Assembly: GCA_900319705.1 (NCBI GenBank)
Contig: ONPL01000003.1
Coordinates: 1 to 47,552, forward strand
DNA: 47,552 nucleotides
DNA from: an uncultured Pseudomonadota bacterium
Lineage (GTDB): Bacteria > Pseudomonadota > Gammaproteobacteria > Enterobacterales > Succinivibrionaceae
Reading direction: 5' to 3'
Shown one piece after another: positions 36,645 to 45,631 of this stretch (position 1 is its first letter; every line of letters begins with the position of its first letter). Both the position numbers and the translations under genes were made by a program. A model generated the notes under the pieces. The model saw only the letters and a list, made by a program, of their open reading frames with translations. It was not told where the DNA came from and made no database searches.

Positions 36645-37397
36645 TTATTTATCCTTACTAGTGTTTTTAAACATTGAAATCAAATAATCCTTGGCACTTT
36701 CAACTTTACCAAGCTGAATTGCAGAAGCAGGATCAACACCTTTTGGACATACCTGTGAGCAGTATCCCACAAATGTACAACTCCAAACACCTGAATCCTG
36801 ATTTACAAGCTTCATGCGTTCTTCTTTTCCACCGTCACGGCTGTCTTCGTTGTAACGATACAGCAGAGTGAGAGCTGCCGGTCCGATGAACTCTTTGTTC
36901 AGTTTGTACTGAGGACAAGCTGCATAGCAGATACCGCAGTTAATGCACATTGAGAACTGACGATACTTTTCCAACTCTTTCGGAGTCTGAATATATTCAC
37001 GTCTATCTCCTGGATATGGAATATCCTTTCTAGGAATGATGTACGGTTTGATTCTTTCGAGTTTTTCAATAAAGTCGGAAAGATCAACAACCAAATCTCT
37101 TTCGATAGGGAAGTTTGCCAATGGTTCGATCAGCATTTCCTGTCCTGCATAGTCACGAAGGAATGTTTTGCAAGCCAGTTTTGGAGTTCCGTTAACCATC
37201 ATACCGCAAGAACCACAGATCGCCATTCTGCATGACCAGCGGAAACTTAATGTAGGTTCCTGAGTATCTTTAATAATGTTTAATGCTTCAAGCAGAGACA
37301 TTTCATGAGTATATTCTACTTCAAAGCTTTTTGTCCATGGCTCTTTATCCTCTTCTGGACGATAGCGCAGGACGGTAATTTTCATTTTATCTGCCAT
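36645..37397 (-). CDS. frdB: Fumarate reductase iron-sulfur subunit
   Basis: FrdB carries electrons from menaquinol in FrdCD to the FAD of FrdA through three clusters. The 250-residue protein (E. coli 244) has the [2Fe-2S] site ([20 protein letters not shown]), the [4Fe-4S] site ([14 protein letters not shown]) and the [3Fe-4S] site ([12 protein letters not shown]). The N-terminal [20 protein letters not shown] fits the ferredoxin domain. It starts nine bases after frdA. Confidence 0.96.
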   Translation of the reverse strand: MADKMKITVLRYRPEEDKEPWTKSFEVEYTHEMSLLEALNIIKDTQEPTLSFRWSCRMAICGSCGMMVNGTPKLACKTFLRDYAGQEMLIEPLANFPIERDLVVDLSDFIEKLERIKPYIIPRKDIPYPGDRREYIQTPKELEKYRQFSMCINCGICYAACPQYKLNKEFIGPAALTLLYRYNEDSRDGGKEERMKLVNQDSGVWSCTFVGYCSQVCPKGVDPASAIQLGKVESAKDYLISMFKNTSKDK

Positions 37398-37406
37398 GAG
37401 TTCTCC

Positions 37407-39209
37407 TTACTTATTTGCAGCTGCTTCTGCTTCTTTCTTTGCTTTTTCAGCATCTTCTGCTGCCTTACCATATACACGTTTAGCTGGCTGAGATTTGGTA
37501 ATCTTAACGCTGCTGTAGGAAATGGTTGGGGCACCGCCTTCAGGATTATAAGTGGCCAATGAATGCTTCAGGAACTGTTCATCGTTTCTTTCCACATAAT
37601 CCAATCTCTGGTGTGAACCGCGGGATTCTTTACGGTTGAGGGCAGAGTAAGCCATAGCTTCGGCATTGCCGAGTAAGAAGCCTAATTCAATAGCAGTTAA
37701 CCAATCGGTATTGAATATTGTTGACGTATCGGTTACCTTGATATTCTTGTAGCGTTCTTTCAGGACGTTAAGTTTCTCAATTGTGCCTTTGATTGATTCT
37801 TCATCTCGGTAGATACCAATACCTTCTTCCATCGCATCACCCATTGCATTGCGGATTTCACCAACTGATTCACAGCGTTTTCCGTCAATGATAGATAATG
37901 CTTTGTTAAGAGAATCCTGAGCCTGTTTTTCGAGAGTTTCGTCGCTACCAAATTCTGTTTCCATAGCGAATTTTGCAGCTTCTTCACCAGCAACTCTACC
38001 AAATACAACAGTTTCAACCAGTGAGTTAGAACCAAGACGGTTGGCTCCGTGAATACCAACGGAAGCACATTCACCAGCTGCGTACAGACCATGCATCTTG
38101 GTTGCTGTCTTACCGTCTGTTTCAATACCACCCATGGTGTAGTGAACAGTAGGTCTAACTGGTACAGGAGCATCAACAGGATCCACACCTACGTATGCCT
38201 TAGCAAGTTCACAGATGAATGGTAAACGTTCATGCAGATAATCAGCGCCGAGGTGACGAAGATCAAGGTTAACCACATCGCCCAAGTGGGTCTTGATAGT
38301 TCTTCCCTTCTTCTGTTCCTGCCAGAATGCCTGAGAAACACGGTCACGAGGACCTAATTCCATGTATTTGCTCTTTGGATGTCCAAGTGGAGTTTCAGGG
38401 CCTAAACCGTAATCCTGCAAGTAGCGGTAGCCATCTTTATTTGTCAGCACACCACCTTCACCGCGGCAACCCTCTGTCATAAGAACTCCGCATCCTGGAA
38501 GACCGGTAGGGTGGTACTGTACGAATTCCATATCTCTTAAAGGAACTCCGTGACGGTATGCCAGAGCCATACCATCACCGGTAACGATACCGCCGTTGGT
38601 ATTGAATCTGTAGCAACGGTTTGAACCACCGGTAGCAATAATAACGGATTTGGCCTTGATAAGTCTTGTTACGCCGTTCTGAAGATCTAATGTTATAACG
38701 CCTTTAACCTGGTTGTCTTCTACCAACAGATCTAAAACGAAATGTTCGTCATAACGTTTGATTGAAGGATATTTAACAGAAGTCTGGAATAAAGTGTGCA
38801 ACATATGGAAGCCGGTTTTATCAGCAGCAAACCATGTTCTTGGTACTTTCATACCACCGAACGGTCTTACGTTGATACGTCCGTCTGGCTTGCGGCTCCA
38901 TGGGCATCCCCAATGTTCGAGCTGATAGAGCTCTCTTGTTGTATTCTGTACAAAATACTCAACAACATCCTGCTCGCACAACCAATCTCCACCGGCTACG
39001 GTATCGATAAAGTGGTTGTCTAAACTATCATCATCCCTAACTACGCCTGCAGCACCACCTTCAGCGGCAACTGTATGACTGCGCATAGGATAAACTTTAG
39101 AGATCAGTGCAACATTTAAATCCGGATTAAGTTCAGCAGCGGCAATAGCTGCTCGTAAACCTGCTCCACCAGCACCGACAATCGCGACATCAGCCTTAAC
39201 TATGTCCAC
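37407..39209 (-). CDS. frdA: Fumarate reductase flavoprotein subunit
   Basis: FrdA holds covalent FAD and reduces fumarate to succinate at the end of anaerobic respiration. The 600-residue protein (E. coli 602) has the dinucleotide-binding VAIVGAGGAGLRAAIAAAE, the FAD-linked His H45 in RSHTVAAEGGAAG, the active-site HPTGLPGCGVLMTEGCRGEGG and HYTMGGIETD. The C-terminal Ala/Lys-rich tail (AAEDAEKAKKEAEAAANK) is unusual. It leads frdABCD, preceded by AGGAGG and a leader with an FNR-like site. A succinate-forming enzyme set here fits a fermentative rumen or gut life. Confidence 0.97.
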   Translation of the reverse strand: MDIVKADVAIVGAGGAGLRAAIAAAELNPDLNVALISKVYPMRSHTVAAEGGAAGVVRDDDSLDNHFIDTVAGGDWLCEQDVVEYFVQNTTRELYQLEHWGCPWSRKPDGRINVRPFGGMKVPRTWFAADKTGFHMLHTLFQTSVKYPSIKRYDEHFVLDLLVEDNQVKGVITLDLQNGVTRLIKAKSVIIATGGSNRCYRFNTNGGIVTGDGMALAYRHGVPLRDMEFVQYHPTGLPGCGVLMTEGCRGEGGVLTNKDGYRYLQDYGLGPETPLGHPKSKYMELGPRDRVSQAFWQEQKKGRTIKTHLGDVVNLDLRHLGADYLHERLPFICELAKAYVGVDPVDAPVPVRPTVHYTMGGIETDGKTATKMHGLYAAGECASVGIHGANRLGSNSLVETVVFGRVAGEEAAKFAMETEFGSDETLEKQAQDSLNKALSIIDGKRCESVGEIRNAMGDAMEEGIGIYRDEESIKGTIEKLNVLKERYKNIKVTDTSTIFNTDWLTAIELGFLLGNAEAMAYSALNRKESRGSHQRLDYVERNDEQFLKHSLATYNPEGGAPTISYSSVKITKSQPAKRVYGKAAEDAEKAKKEAEAAANK

Positions 39210-39259
39210 TTTTTCCTCCTGGTAAGGTAAAAAAACAAAAATACAAAAAAATCACTAGA

Positions 39260-39286
39260 TTAGTTGATTTAAATTTAATCAACTAA
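39260..39286. promoter_or_regulatory. Palindrome in the frd leader
   Basis: Perfect 10-base inverted arms, TTAGTTGATT (39260-39269) and AATCAACTAA (39277-39286), around TAAATTT. It lies between the predicted frd start site and the frdA ATG. It could be a protein-binding operator or an RNA hairpin. Confidence 0.5.
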
Positions 39287-39313
39287 TGAAAAATCCAAAT
39301 ATACTAGCTGACT

Positions 39314-39356
39314 ATTTTAACAAAAATTACAATTGTTTAGAATTGAACCAAGTCAA
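39314..39356 (-). promoter_or_regulatory. Candidate FNR-dependent promoter of frdABCD
   Basis: On the minus strand TTGACTTGGTTCAA (39356-39343) fits the FNR consensus TTGAT-N4-ATCAA at 8 of 10 positions, and TAAAAT (39319-39314) serves as -10. The gap of 23 bases puts the FNR box at about -41.5, the class II activator position. No good -35 hexamer is needed in that case. The arrangement implies anaerobic induction. Confidence 0.6.
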
Positions 39357-39437
39357 AAATAAAGCAAAAAACGTATAACTGTAGCAATTTGAACCGCTTT
39401 TTGCACATATCGCGCGCAACAGATATTTTAGGAAATC

Positions 39438-40310
39438 CTATTTTTTGATCATCCTGGCAATTTGCTGACCCATAAGTGTTGTATTTTCGGGCATCAGTGT
39501 ACTATCAAATTCAATTTTCCCCTTTTCAAAGCAGCAGATTACAGTACTTCCGAATAGGAAACGTCCGATTTCCTCGCCCTTTTGGTAGATTAGATTCTGA
39601 TCTTCGTACGAGGTTACTTTAACTTCACGTTTAGAATTTTTCGTAGGAGCTTCAATTCCTCCCCAAACGGTTTCAATACTTCCGACAATGGTTGCTCCAA
39701 CAAAAACAACTGCCATTCTTCCATGGTTTGTTTCGAATATGCATACAAGGCGTTCATTTTTTGTAAACAGTTCGTCCACGTGTGATACTACTACAGGATT
39801 CACGGAATAAAGAGTACCTGGAATAAACACTGTTTTCAACAGTCTGCCTGAATACGGCATATGAACTCTATGATAATCCCTTGGTGACAGATATATGGTA
39901 ACAAAGGAACCGTCTTTGAACGGTGCTGATATTTCCTGATCTCCACCAAGCAATGTTCTTAGACTGTAATCCATTCCTTTGGCTTGAATAATTCTTCCAA
40001 GCGTAACTGCTCCAAGCTGGCTTACTGTTCCGTCAACCGGTGATGCAACAGCATCTTCATCAGGTGCAATAGGTCGTGATTCCGGATTTACGGCACGGGC
40101 AAAAAATTCATTGAAGGTCTTATAATGTGATAAATCAGGATCTGCCACGATGGACATATCGATATTGTTTTTCTTTATGAACTTTTTAATAATCCAGGTT
40201 GTAAAGTCACCCATGTTTGCGGATGCCAATATTCCAAATAACTTAGAAACTGCTTGTTTTGGTATGATGTATTGTGTTGCAATAAATAAAGATCTTGTAA
40301 ATTTATTCAT
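39438..40310 (-). CDS. psd: Phosphatidylserine decarboxylase (proenzyme)
   Basis: Psd converts phosphatidylserine to phosphatidylethanolamine in the inner membrane. The 290-residue proenzyme is cut between G254 and S255 in FLFGSTVICCF, giving the pyruvoyl cofactor on the alpha chain. The catalytic segments ASPVDGTVSQLG and SPRDYHRVHMPYSG are present. The family form is usually LGST; here it is FGST. It lies 51 bases downstream of rsgA on the same strand, an order also found in E. coli. Confidence 0.95.
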   Translation of the reverse strand: MNKFTRSLFIATQYIIPKQAVSKLFGILASANMGDFTTWIIKKFIKKNNIDMSIVADPDLSHYKTFNEFFARAVNPESRPIAPDEDAVASPVDGTVSQLGAVTLGRIIQAKGMDYSLRTLLGGDQEISAPFKDGSFVTIYLSPRDYHRVHMPYSGRLLKTVFIPGTLYSVNPVVVSHVDELFTKNERLVCIFETNHGRMAVVFVGATIVGSIETVWGGIEAPTKNSKREVKVTSYEDQNLIYQKGEEIGRFLFGSTVICCFEKGKIEFDSTLMPENTTLMGQQIARMIKK

Positions 40311-40361
40311 GACGCTTCCTATGTTTTGAGCTATTTTATAAGAGACGATTGAAACTTTAAA

Positions 40362-41387
40362 TCATTTTTTTTTGTTGTTTGCACGCCTTGTTTTGTTTTT
40401 GCTGACCATCAGCTCATTGCTGGAAAGTATTTTCAGATAGTTTTCATAGCGGATCCTATTGATTTTTCCTTCTGAAACTGCTTCCTTAATGCTACAACCT
40501 ATTTCGTTTATATGTTTGCAGTCCTTGAATTTGCATGTCCCAAGATAGTCGCGGAATTCTAGATAATTTCTAGCTATGGTTTCAGTGGAAAAATGCCATA
40601 GTCCGAATTCTCTTACCCCTGGTGAGTCAATGATTTTAGTGGATGAGTTAAGAATGTACAGCCGTGATGAGGTTGTAGTGTGCTGCCCTAGATTTGAGTT
40701 TTCTGAAATCGAATTGGTATAGGCCTCATTACTTCCGATGAGTGCATTGAGAAGTGAGGACTTACCAACTCCTGATTGTCCCACTACGACAGAGAAATGA
40801 TCTTGAAATGCCTCTTTTAACTCTTTGAGACCATCTCCGGTTACAGTACTGATGTAGAATAGTTCGTAACCGAGTTTACTGTAAAAGTCTAGGTTTTGCT
40901 GAAGATTTTCCCTTTGTTCAAGAGTTAGCAGGTCGATTTTATTAACTACAATGACCGGTTTGATACCTGTCTCTTCGCATGCTATTAGGTATCGGTCGAT
41001 AATGTTGGTAGAAAGTTCGGGAAGAATGGAGGAAACAATGAATATTCTTGTTATATTGGCGGCGATAGGTTTCAACCCATCGTAGAAATCAGGTCTGTGC
41101 AGTTCTGATATGCGTGGTTTTACTATCTCAACAATTCCTCTGTTATCGCTGTTTGCTGCATCCTTATGCCAAAGAACATTGTCCCCTGTTGTGATTGAAT
41201 TTACGGTTCTTCGAACAGAACATCGGACAGTTTGGTGATCTTCTGTAATAACATCAACCTGACTTCCGAAACGACAAGCAACAATTCCGCTTGAGAGATT
41301 GGATTCATTGTTATAGTAATCATCTAAAATTTCATTCTTTTTTTTAGAAATTTGAAGTTGTTGCTTATTACTGATTTTTTTTACCAT
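40362..41387 (-). CDS. rsgA: Ribosome small-subunit biogenesis GTPase RsgA
   Basis: RsgA is a circularly permuted GTPase that helps mature the 30S subunit. The 341-residue protein has an N-terminal OB fold (VACRFGSQVDVITEDHQ...CSVRRTV), G4 VVNKIDLL, G1 GQSGVGKSSLLNAL, G3 DSPGVREFGLW, and a zinc finger CKFKDCKHINEIGC. E. coli RsgA is 350. It is divergent from orn, and psd follows: the conserved orn/rsgA-psd block. Confidence 0.95.
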   Translation of the reverse strand: MVKKISNKQQLQISKKKNEILDDYYNNESNLSSGIVACRFGSQVDVITEDHQTVRCSVRRTVNSITTGDNVLWHKDAANSDNRGIVEIVKPRISELHRPDFYDGLKPIAANITRIFIVSSILPELSTNIIDRYLIACEETGIKPVIVVNKIDLLTLEQRENLQQNLDFYSKLGYELFYISTVTGDGLKELKEAFQDHFSVVVGQSGVGKSSLLNALIGSNEAYTNSISENSNLGQHTTTSSRLYILNSSTKIIDSPGVREFGLWHFSTETIARNYLEFRDYLGTCKFKDCKHINEIGCSIKEAVSEGKINRIRYENYLKILSSNELMVSKNKTRRANNKKK

Positions 41388-41457
41388 ATATAATATAGTT
41401 CCATAATAGAGTAGTGTAATGCTACCATACTAATTAAAAAAATAAAAAGGATAAAGC

Positions 41458-41994
41458 ATGGTTGAATCAGATAATTTGGTATGGATGGATTTAGAAATGA
41501 CGGGTCTAGATCCGAAGGAAAATAAAATCATAGAAGTAGCGACAGTAATTACTGACAGAAATCTGCAGATTATTGCCGAGAGTGAGGTTTTTGCCATTCA
41601 TCGGAGTGAAGATGAATTGGCAATAATGGATGAATGGAATATAAAAACTCATTCTTCGTCCGGTCTTATAGAACGCGTTCGAAAGAGCAGTATTACAGAC
41701 AGTATCTGTGAAGAGAAAATTCTTGATTTTATCAAGCAGTATGTTCCTGAGAGAACATCTCCTTTATGTGGTAACAGCATTTGGCAGGATCGTCGCTTTT
41801 TAATAGAGTATATGCCTACACTTGAGCATTATCTTCATTACAGAAACATAGATGTAAGTACCATTAAGGAATTGGTTCGTTTATGGAAACCTGAACTCAA
41901 ATACATTAAGAAGGAGCGCCATGAAGCTTTATCTGATATAAAAGAGTCTATTGAGGAACTAAAATTTTATCGCAATAGAATATTGACTATTTGA
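41458..41994 (+). CDS. orn: Oligoribonuclease
   Basis: Orn degrades di- and oligoribonucleotides, including pGpG, to mononucleotides. The 178-residue protein (E. coli 181) has the DEDDh exonuclease residues in WMDLEMTGLDP, the NSIWQDRRF motif, and the final H and D in RHEALSDIKESIEEL. The residue before QDRRF is Trp; I recall Gly in E. coli. AAGGAT lies six bases before the ATG. It is transcribed divergently from rsgA. Confidence 0.95.
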   Translation: MVESDNLVWMDLEMTGLDPKENKIIEVATVITDRNLQIIAESEVFAIHRSEDELAIMDEWNIKTHSSSGLIERVRKSSITDSICEEKILDFIKQYVPERTSPLCGNSIWQDRRFLIEYMPTLEHYLHYRNIDVSTIKELVRLWKPELKYIKKERHEALSDIKESIEELKFYRNRILTI

Positions 41995-42035
41995 TTAAAA
42001 AAACGTCTGTTAAAATAAATTATCTGATTAAATGC

Positions 42036-42063
42036 TTGATTTAATAATTTTTTTAAATATAAT
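42036..42063 (+). promoter_or_regulatory. Promoter of tRNA-Gly
   Basis: TTGATT (42036-42041), a 16-base spacer and perfect TATAAT (42058-42063), 13 bases before the tRNA. The surrounding sequence is extremely AT-rich, as in strong promoters. Confidence 0.65.
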
Positions 42064-42076
42064 ATAACTCGTTCCT

Positions 42077-42152
42077 GCGGGAATAGCTCAGTTGGTAGAG
42101 CATAACCTTGCCAAGGTTACTGTCGCGAGTTCGATCCTCGTTTCCCGCTCCA
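42077..42152 (+). tRNA. tRNA-Gly (anticodon GCC)
   Basis: A 76-base tRNA with encoded CCA (42150-42152). Acceptor GCGGGAA/TTCCCGC, D arm AGCTCAGTTGGTAGAGC, anticodon stem-loop ACCTTGCCAAGGT with GCC at 42110-42112, T loop GTTCGATCC. It is a standard bacterial tRNA-Gly for GGC and GGU codons. Confidence 0.97.
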
Positions 42153-42335
42153 ATCTTTCTTATCTCCTCGTTTTCAATGATTTTTAATTTTGTCTGATTT
42201 TTAATCTTTGTTTTTGTGTTGACGATTCTTATGCCGTTGTAACGAATGTTGTGCCTAGTGTGCCAAAGACGAGTTTTCTTGTTCCTTTGAGAATGTAAAA
42301 AAGCTCTGTAAGAACAAATTCTATTACTATAAAAA

Positions 42336-42359
42336 ATGCCCGCTTTTTGGAGCGGGCAT
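42336..42359 (-). terminator. Terminator of the large membrane protein gene
   Basis: ATGCCCGCT (42336-42344) and AGCGGGCAT (42351-42359) pair perfectly over nine bases; on the minus strand TTTTT follows. Confidence 0.8.
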
Positions 42360-42382
42360 CTGTATTGAACTAGGGTTTTACG

Positions 42383-45300
42383 CTATTCGTCATGAAGAGA
42401 GATCGAGAGGGAACCCATGTTGAATCTTCTAACCCTCTTTGTTGATTTCCTTCTAGTTGGTTCCTCCTTAATTTGAGGCGTATCTTCAACTTTGTTTTCT
42501 GGCTCCGTTTGAACAGTATTATTGCTGTCTGCTATCTGCACACTTTCTTCAGCAGATACCGATTCATTTAGATAGGATGTATCATTAGAATCGACAGCTT
42601 CATTCAGATATGTAGAACTGCTATCTGAATTTGCGAACGAATCGCTGTTTCCAGAAAAATCATCTATCTGAATTGATGCCTCCATCTCTCCGGTATAATT
42701 CGATAAATCATCTTCTACAGTTACAGCCTCTAGACCGTCTGTTGATTTTGTGTCTTCCGTTTGAATATATTCGAAAGAATCATCCTTTGTATCAACGGTT
42801 GGCTGTACCATATTGTCATCGTTAAAGATACTTTGACTAGATAGATTGGTGAAACTATTGTCTTCATCGTTGGAGTTGATATCCAAATTGATTTCTTCAG
42901 ATTCATTGTATTTCTGTACGGTGTCGTTATTTGAACCGAAAAGTGAATCTTCTGACATTCCGTTCAGATTTTCATCTGACAGATCGATTTCAAATTCATC
43001 AGAATCTTTTGCTTTTTCAGTATGGCCGACATTAACTTTATTGAAGGAACTGTATTTGGACGGATCTCCCTTGGTTACCAAAGCGTCAAAAGGATTCTTC
43101 GCCTTGTGATGCTCCCCGGTAGCTGGTTGGGATTCCTCGAGAGCAACTGGTTCCGACTCGCTCGGAGTAACAAAATCATCATTGCTGAATGCAGGAATAA
43201 TGGTGTTCTCAACAGACGGATCGTAGTTTTCATCAATGGTATTCTCTGTTGCAGAAATTTCATCCGGTTTGGTTTCTTCAATTATAGTTTTCGGTTTGGA
43301 TTCCTGACTGTCGAGAGGTTTCAGTGGAGGAATAGAAGTCTTGAATGAGCGTACAGACGCTTCCTGCTTTGGGGCCTCTTCCTTTGGACTCTGATCTTCT
43401 GATTTGGTTTCAGATGAACTACTGGTTGATGACTGCTTTTGTTTCATCTTCATTTTCATCAGCAGATCTTCACCTTTCAGTTTTACAGACTGGCATTCTT
43501 TTTCTCTTTGGATTTTTTCCTCTTTAAGACGACGACGCTCCTTTTCCTCTTCGCTTTCTTCTACTGGTTCACTGACAGTATTCTGTTGCGGAGATTTTAT
43601 AGGTGCAGGTGTGTTCTGCGGAGTTGTATCCGGTTCAGACTCACTAATCTGAGTAACTGTATTATCACTTGTATCGCCTGTTTCAGAGACCGTTTGATTC
43701 TGAGCTGTTTCAGTTACGACATCACCCTGTTCCTTTTCGCCGGAACTTGCAACTACGCCTGGAATTGCAGACTTCTGCATGAACTCGTCGAGACTAGCTT
43801 TTCTTTTTGCTCTTTCCTCTTCGGTTTCGTTCTTTTTGCGTTCCTCGAGTTCTTTAGCAAGCTTCTCTGCTTCTTTCTGCTGCTTGTAACGCTCTTTTTC
43901 ACGTCTGATTCGCTCTGCCTCTATTTCCGCAATCAGCTCTCCGCCACTGTCACCAGGGACAACGCCGGTCTGCTTAAATTGTTCTTTTTCTGCTGCCTTC
44001 TGTTGCATATAAGGAACAACTTTATCTTTTATACGTCTGCGGAATATAAATAAAATTATCAGTGCAAGAGCTATTGAAGCAAGTCCGCCGTAAGTCAGCA
44101 TGTCGCTGAGTGATAAAGATGAACTACTGCTATGAGTTGTGATCATAGCTGAGTTTTCTATGTCTTCCTTTATCTTATCACTCTGAGAGCGATTATCATT
44201 TGGGGCATTTCTTTCTTTGTTTTTTGCTTGAACCGCTTTTTCGGACTCAATAGTTTTTGCAGTGCTTGAATTGTATGGATATGCTATACCAGCTTCAGGT
44301 TTCAAATTGTTTTCGATATCCTGTATGTAGGCAAAAACATTGTCTTTTTGGTTCAGCATTTCTGAATCAAAGAATTGTTTGTACAGATATGATTGGATTT
44401 GATCAAACTTTCCTTTGTTTTCCTCCAATGTTTTAAGCAACTGTTCCGGAGCTGTAACAATTTCATAAATATCGAATTCGTACTTCTTAAGATTAAGATC
44501 TTTAATGAGGATGCCCATAGCCCCTTCATCACATTTTGTAGACAGTCTAGCTGAATCAGCCCCTTCTGTTTCAACTGTGTGCTTACAGTTGTGGTATATT
44601 GAATTTATTGCCTTTTGTGTGTTTTCTGTCAGTTTCTGTTTCTTTTCTGTGGTAAGAACATAAGTAATGATGTATTTTTCATTTGTTGTCCCGTCTTTCA
44701 GAAAAAACTTCATGCCCTGGTTGGTTATATCAGTTGATGTTACCTGCACTAAAGAGGAGGAGTCCTGCGGTGCTGCCCAATAGTTTTCCTTCTGCAAGGA
44801 AAGATTCTGCATTCCCTCCAAGTCTATTCTTGAGTAATCAACGTTGCTTGCATATTTCAGAACTGATTTTTGAGGAATGTTGAAATTTTCGAAAAAACCG
44901 AGCTGATAGTTTGCTGTATTGATCATCGCAGCTAGATCTTCGACCGTCGCATTATCGCCTGTCTTGCTGGAAATGGATACTATTCTAGTAAAATCACTTG
45001 GTTGGTTATTATCGTCTTCGAACTGAGTGAAAATAACATATTGCAGAGAATCCTGATTTTTTACACACAGGAACTGGTAACTGGCAAACGGCTTATACGT
45101 CGGATCATTCATGCACTGATTTATGTTGTCCCCTTTATGGGTGAGCTTGTACATAAAATCGGCGACGATCTCATAAAACTGTCTTGAATTATTTTTTACA
45201 AAGCTAACTTCTATACTCAAATTAGGTATCTTGCTGTTTGCAAAATACATTGAATGCTGATTTTTTTCCTTGACGTAGTATGAGTTTGGAAGCTGCTCTG

Positions 45301-45403
45301 TCTCAAATATCGGATCGATTATATCTGAAACCTGCGGTGCCGCAACTGCGACATTTAAGCCCAAAATACCTGTGGCAATCGTAGAAACTATTCTTTTTTT
45401 CAT
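42383..45403 (-). CDS. Large single-pass membrane protein of unknown function
   Basis: About 1006 residues from ATG 45403. A frame to 45436 would add 11 residues (MESHLNNCECN) before the signal peptide; neither ATG has a clear ribosome site. Layout: signal peptide (MKKRIVSTIATGILGLNVAV, cut near AVAA), a periplasmic domain to ~430 with four Cys (INQC, QFLC, HNC, STKC), a Ser-rich linker, one TM helix (~435-457, GGLASIALALIILFIF) followed by RRR, then ~550 cytoplasmic residues. The latter holds a charged coiled coil (~485-550, EAERIRREKERYKQQKEAEK), long Ser/Thr/Glu/Asp-rich stretches and a basic C-terminus (TRRKSTKRVRRFNMGSLSISLHDE). It is not FimV: no LysM or TPR is visible. No family is recognised. 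It probably spans the inner membrane with an acidic disordered tail that could bind partners. Confidence 0.75.
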   Translation of the reverse strand: MKKRIVSTIATGILGLNVAVAAPQVSDIIDPIFETEQLPNSYYVKEKNQHSMYFANSKIPNLSIEVSFVKNNSRQFYEIVADFMYKLTHKGDNINQCMNDPTYKPFASYQFLCVKNQDSLQYVIFTQFEDDNNQPSDFTRIVSISSKTGDNATVEDLAAMINTANYQLGFFENFNIPQKSVLKYASNVDYSRIDLEGMQNLSLQKENYWAAPQDSSSLVQVTSTDITNQGMKFFLKDGTTNEKYIITYVLTTEKKQKLTENTQKAINSIYHNCKHTVETEGADSARLSTKCDEGAMGILIKDLNLKKYEFDIYEIVTAPEQLLKTLEENKGKFDQIQSYLYKQFFDSEMLNQKDNVFAYIQDIENNLKPEAGIAYPYNSSTAKTIESEKAVQAKNKERNAPNDNRSQSDKIKEDIENSAMITTHSSSSSLSLSDMLTYGGLASIALALIILFIFRRRIKDKVVPYMQQKAAEKEQFKQTGVVPGDSGGELIAEIEAERIRREKERYKQQKEAEKLAKELEERKKNETEEERAKRKASLDEFMQKSAIPGVVASSGEKEQGDVVTETAQNQTVSETGDTSDNTVTQISESEPDTTPQNTPAPIKSPQQNTVSEPVEESEEEKERRRLKEEKIQREKECQSVKLKGEDLLMKMKMKQKQSSTSSSSETKSEDQSPKEEAPKQEASVRSFKTSIPPLKPLDSQESKPKTIIEETKPDEISATENTIDENYDPSVENTIIPAFSNDDFVTPSESEPVALEESQPATGEHHKAKNPFDALVTKGDPSKYSSFNKVNVGHTEKAKDSDEFEIDLSDENLNGMSEDSLFGSNNDTVQKYNESEEINLDINSNDEDNSFTNLSSQSIFNDDNMVQPTVDTKDDSFEYIQTEDTKSTDGLEAVTVEDDLSNYTGEMEASIQIDDFSGNSDSFANSDSSSTYLNEAVDSNDTSYLNESVSAEESVQIADSNNTVQTEPENKVEDTPQIKEEPTRRKSTKRVRRFNMGSLSISLHDE

Positions 45404-45475
45404 ATTACATTCGCAATTATTTAGGTGCGACTCCATGAATGTTACTATTATTGTTACTTTATTCCATTACCCCGC

Positions 45476-45505
45476 ATTTTAATAAATAAGCTAGACGGAT
45501 GTTAA
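45476..45505 (-). promoter_or_regulatory. Candidate promoter of the large membrane protein
   Basis: On the minus strand TTAACA (45505-45500), an 18-base spacer and TAAAAT (45481-45476). The start near 45469 fits either candidate ATG. Confidence 0.5.
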
Positions 45506-45560
45506 TTAAAATCGATAATTTATGGTCATAATCGTAATGTATATCAAATTGTAGAAGGAT

Positions 45561-45585
45561 AATACCGCATACTGTTTGCGGTATT
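45561..45585 (-). terminator. Probable thiI terminator hairpin
   Basis: AATACCGCA (45561-45569) and TGCGGTATT (45577-45585) pair over nine bases; the minus-strand tail (ATCCTTCT) is only partly T-rich. Confidence 0.5.
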
Positions 45586-45631
45586 GGAGATAAGGAACTG
45601 TTAGTGCTGTACTTTTTTACAAGCAATGCCT

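Noticed and set aside
39260-39286. FNR box in the frd leader palindrome
   Set aside because: TTGAT and ATCAA half-sites are nine bases apart, not four; the better FNR-like site is at 39343-39356.
42383-45403. Annotation as FimV/HubP
   Set aside because: No LysM or TPR motif is visible; similar topology alone is not enough.
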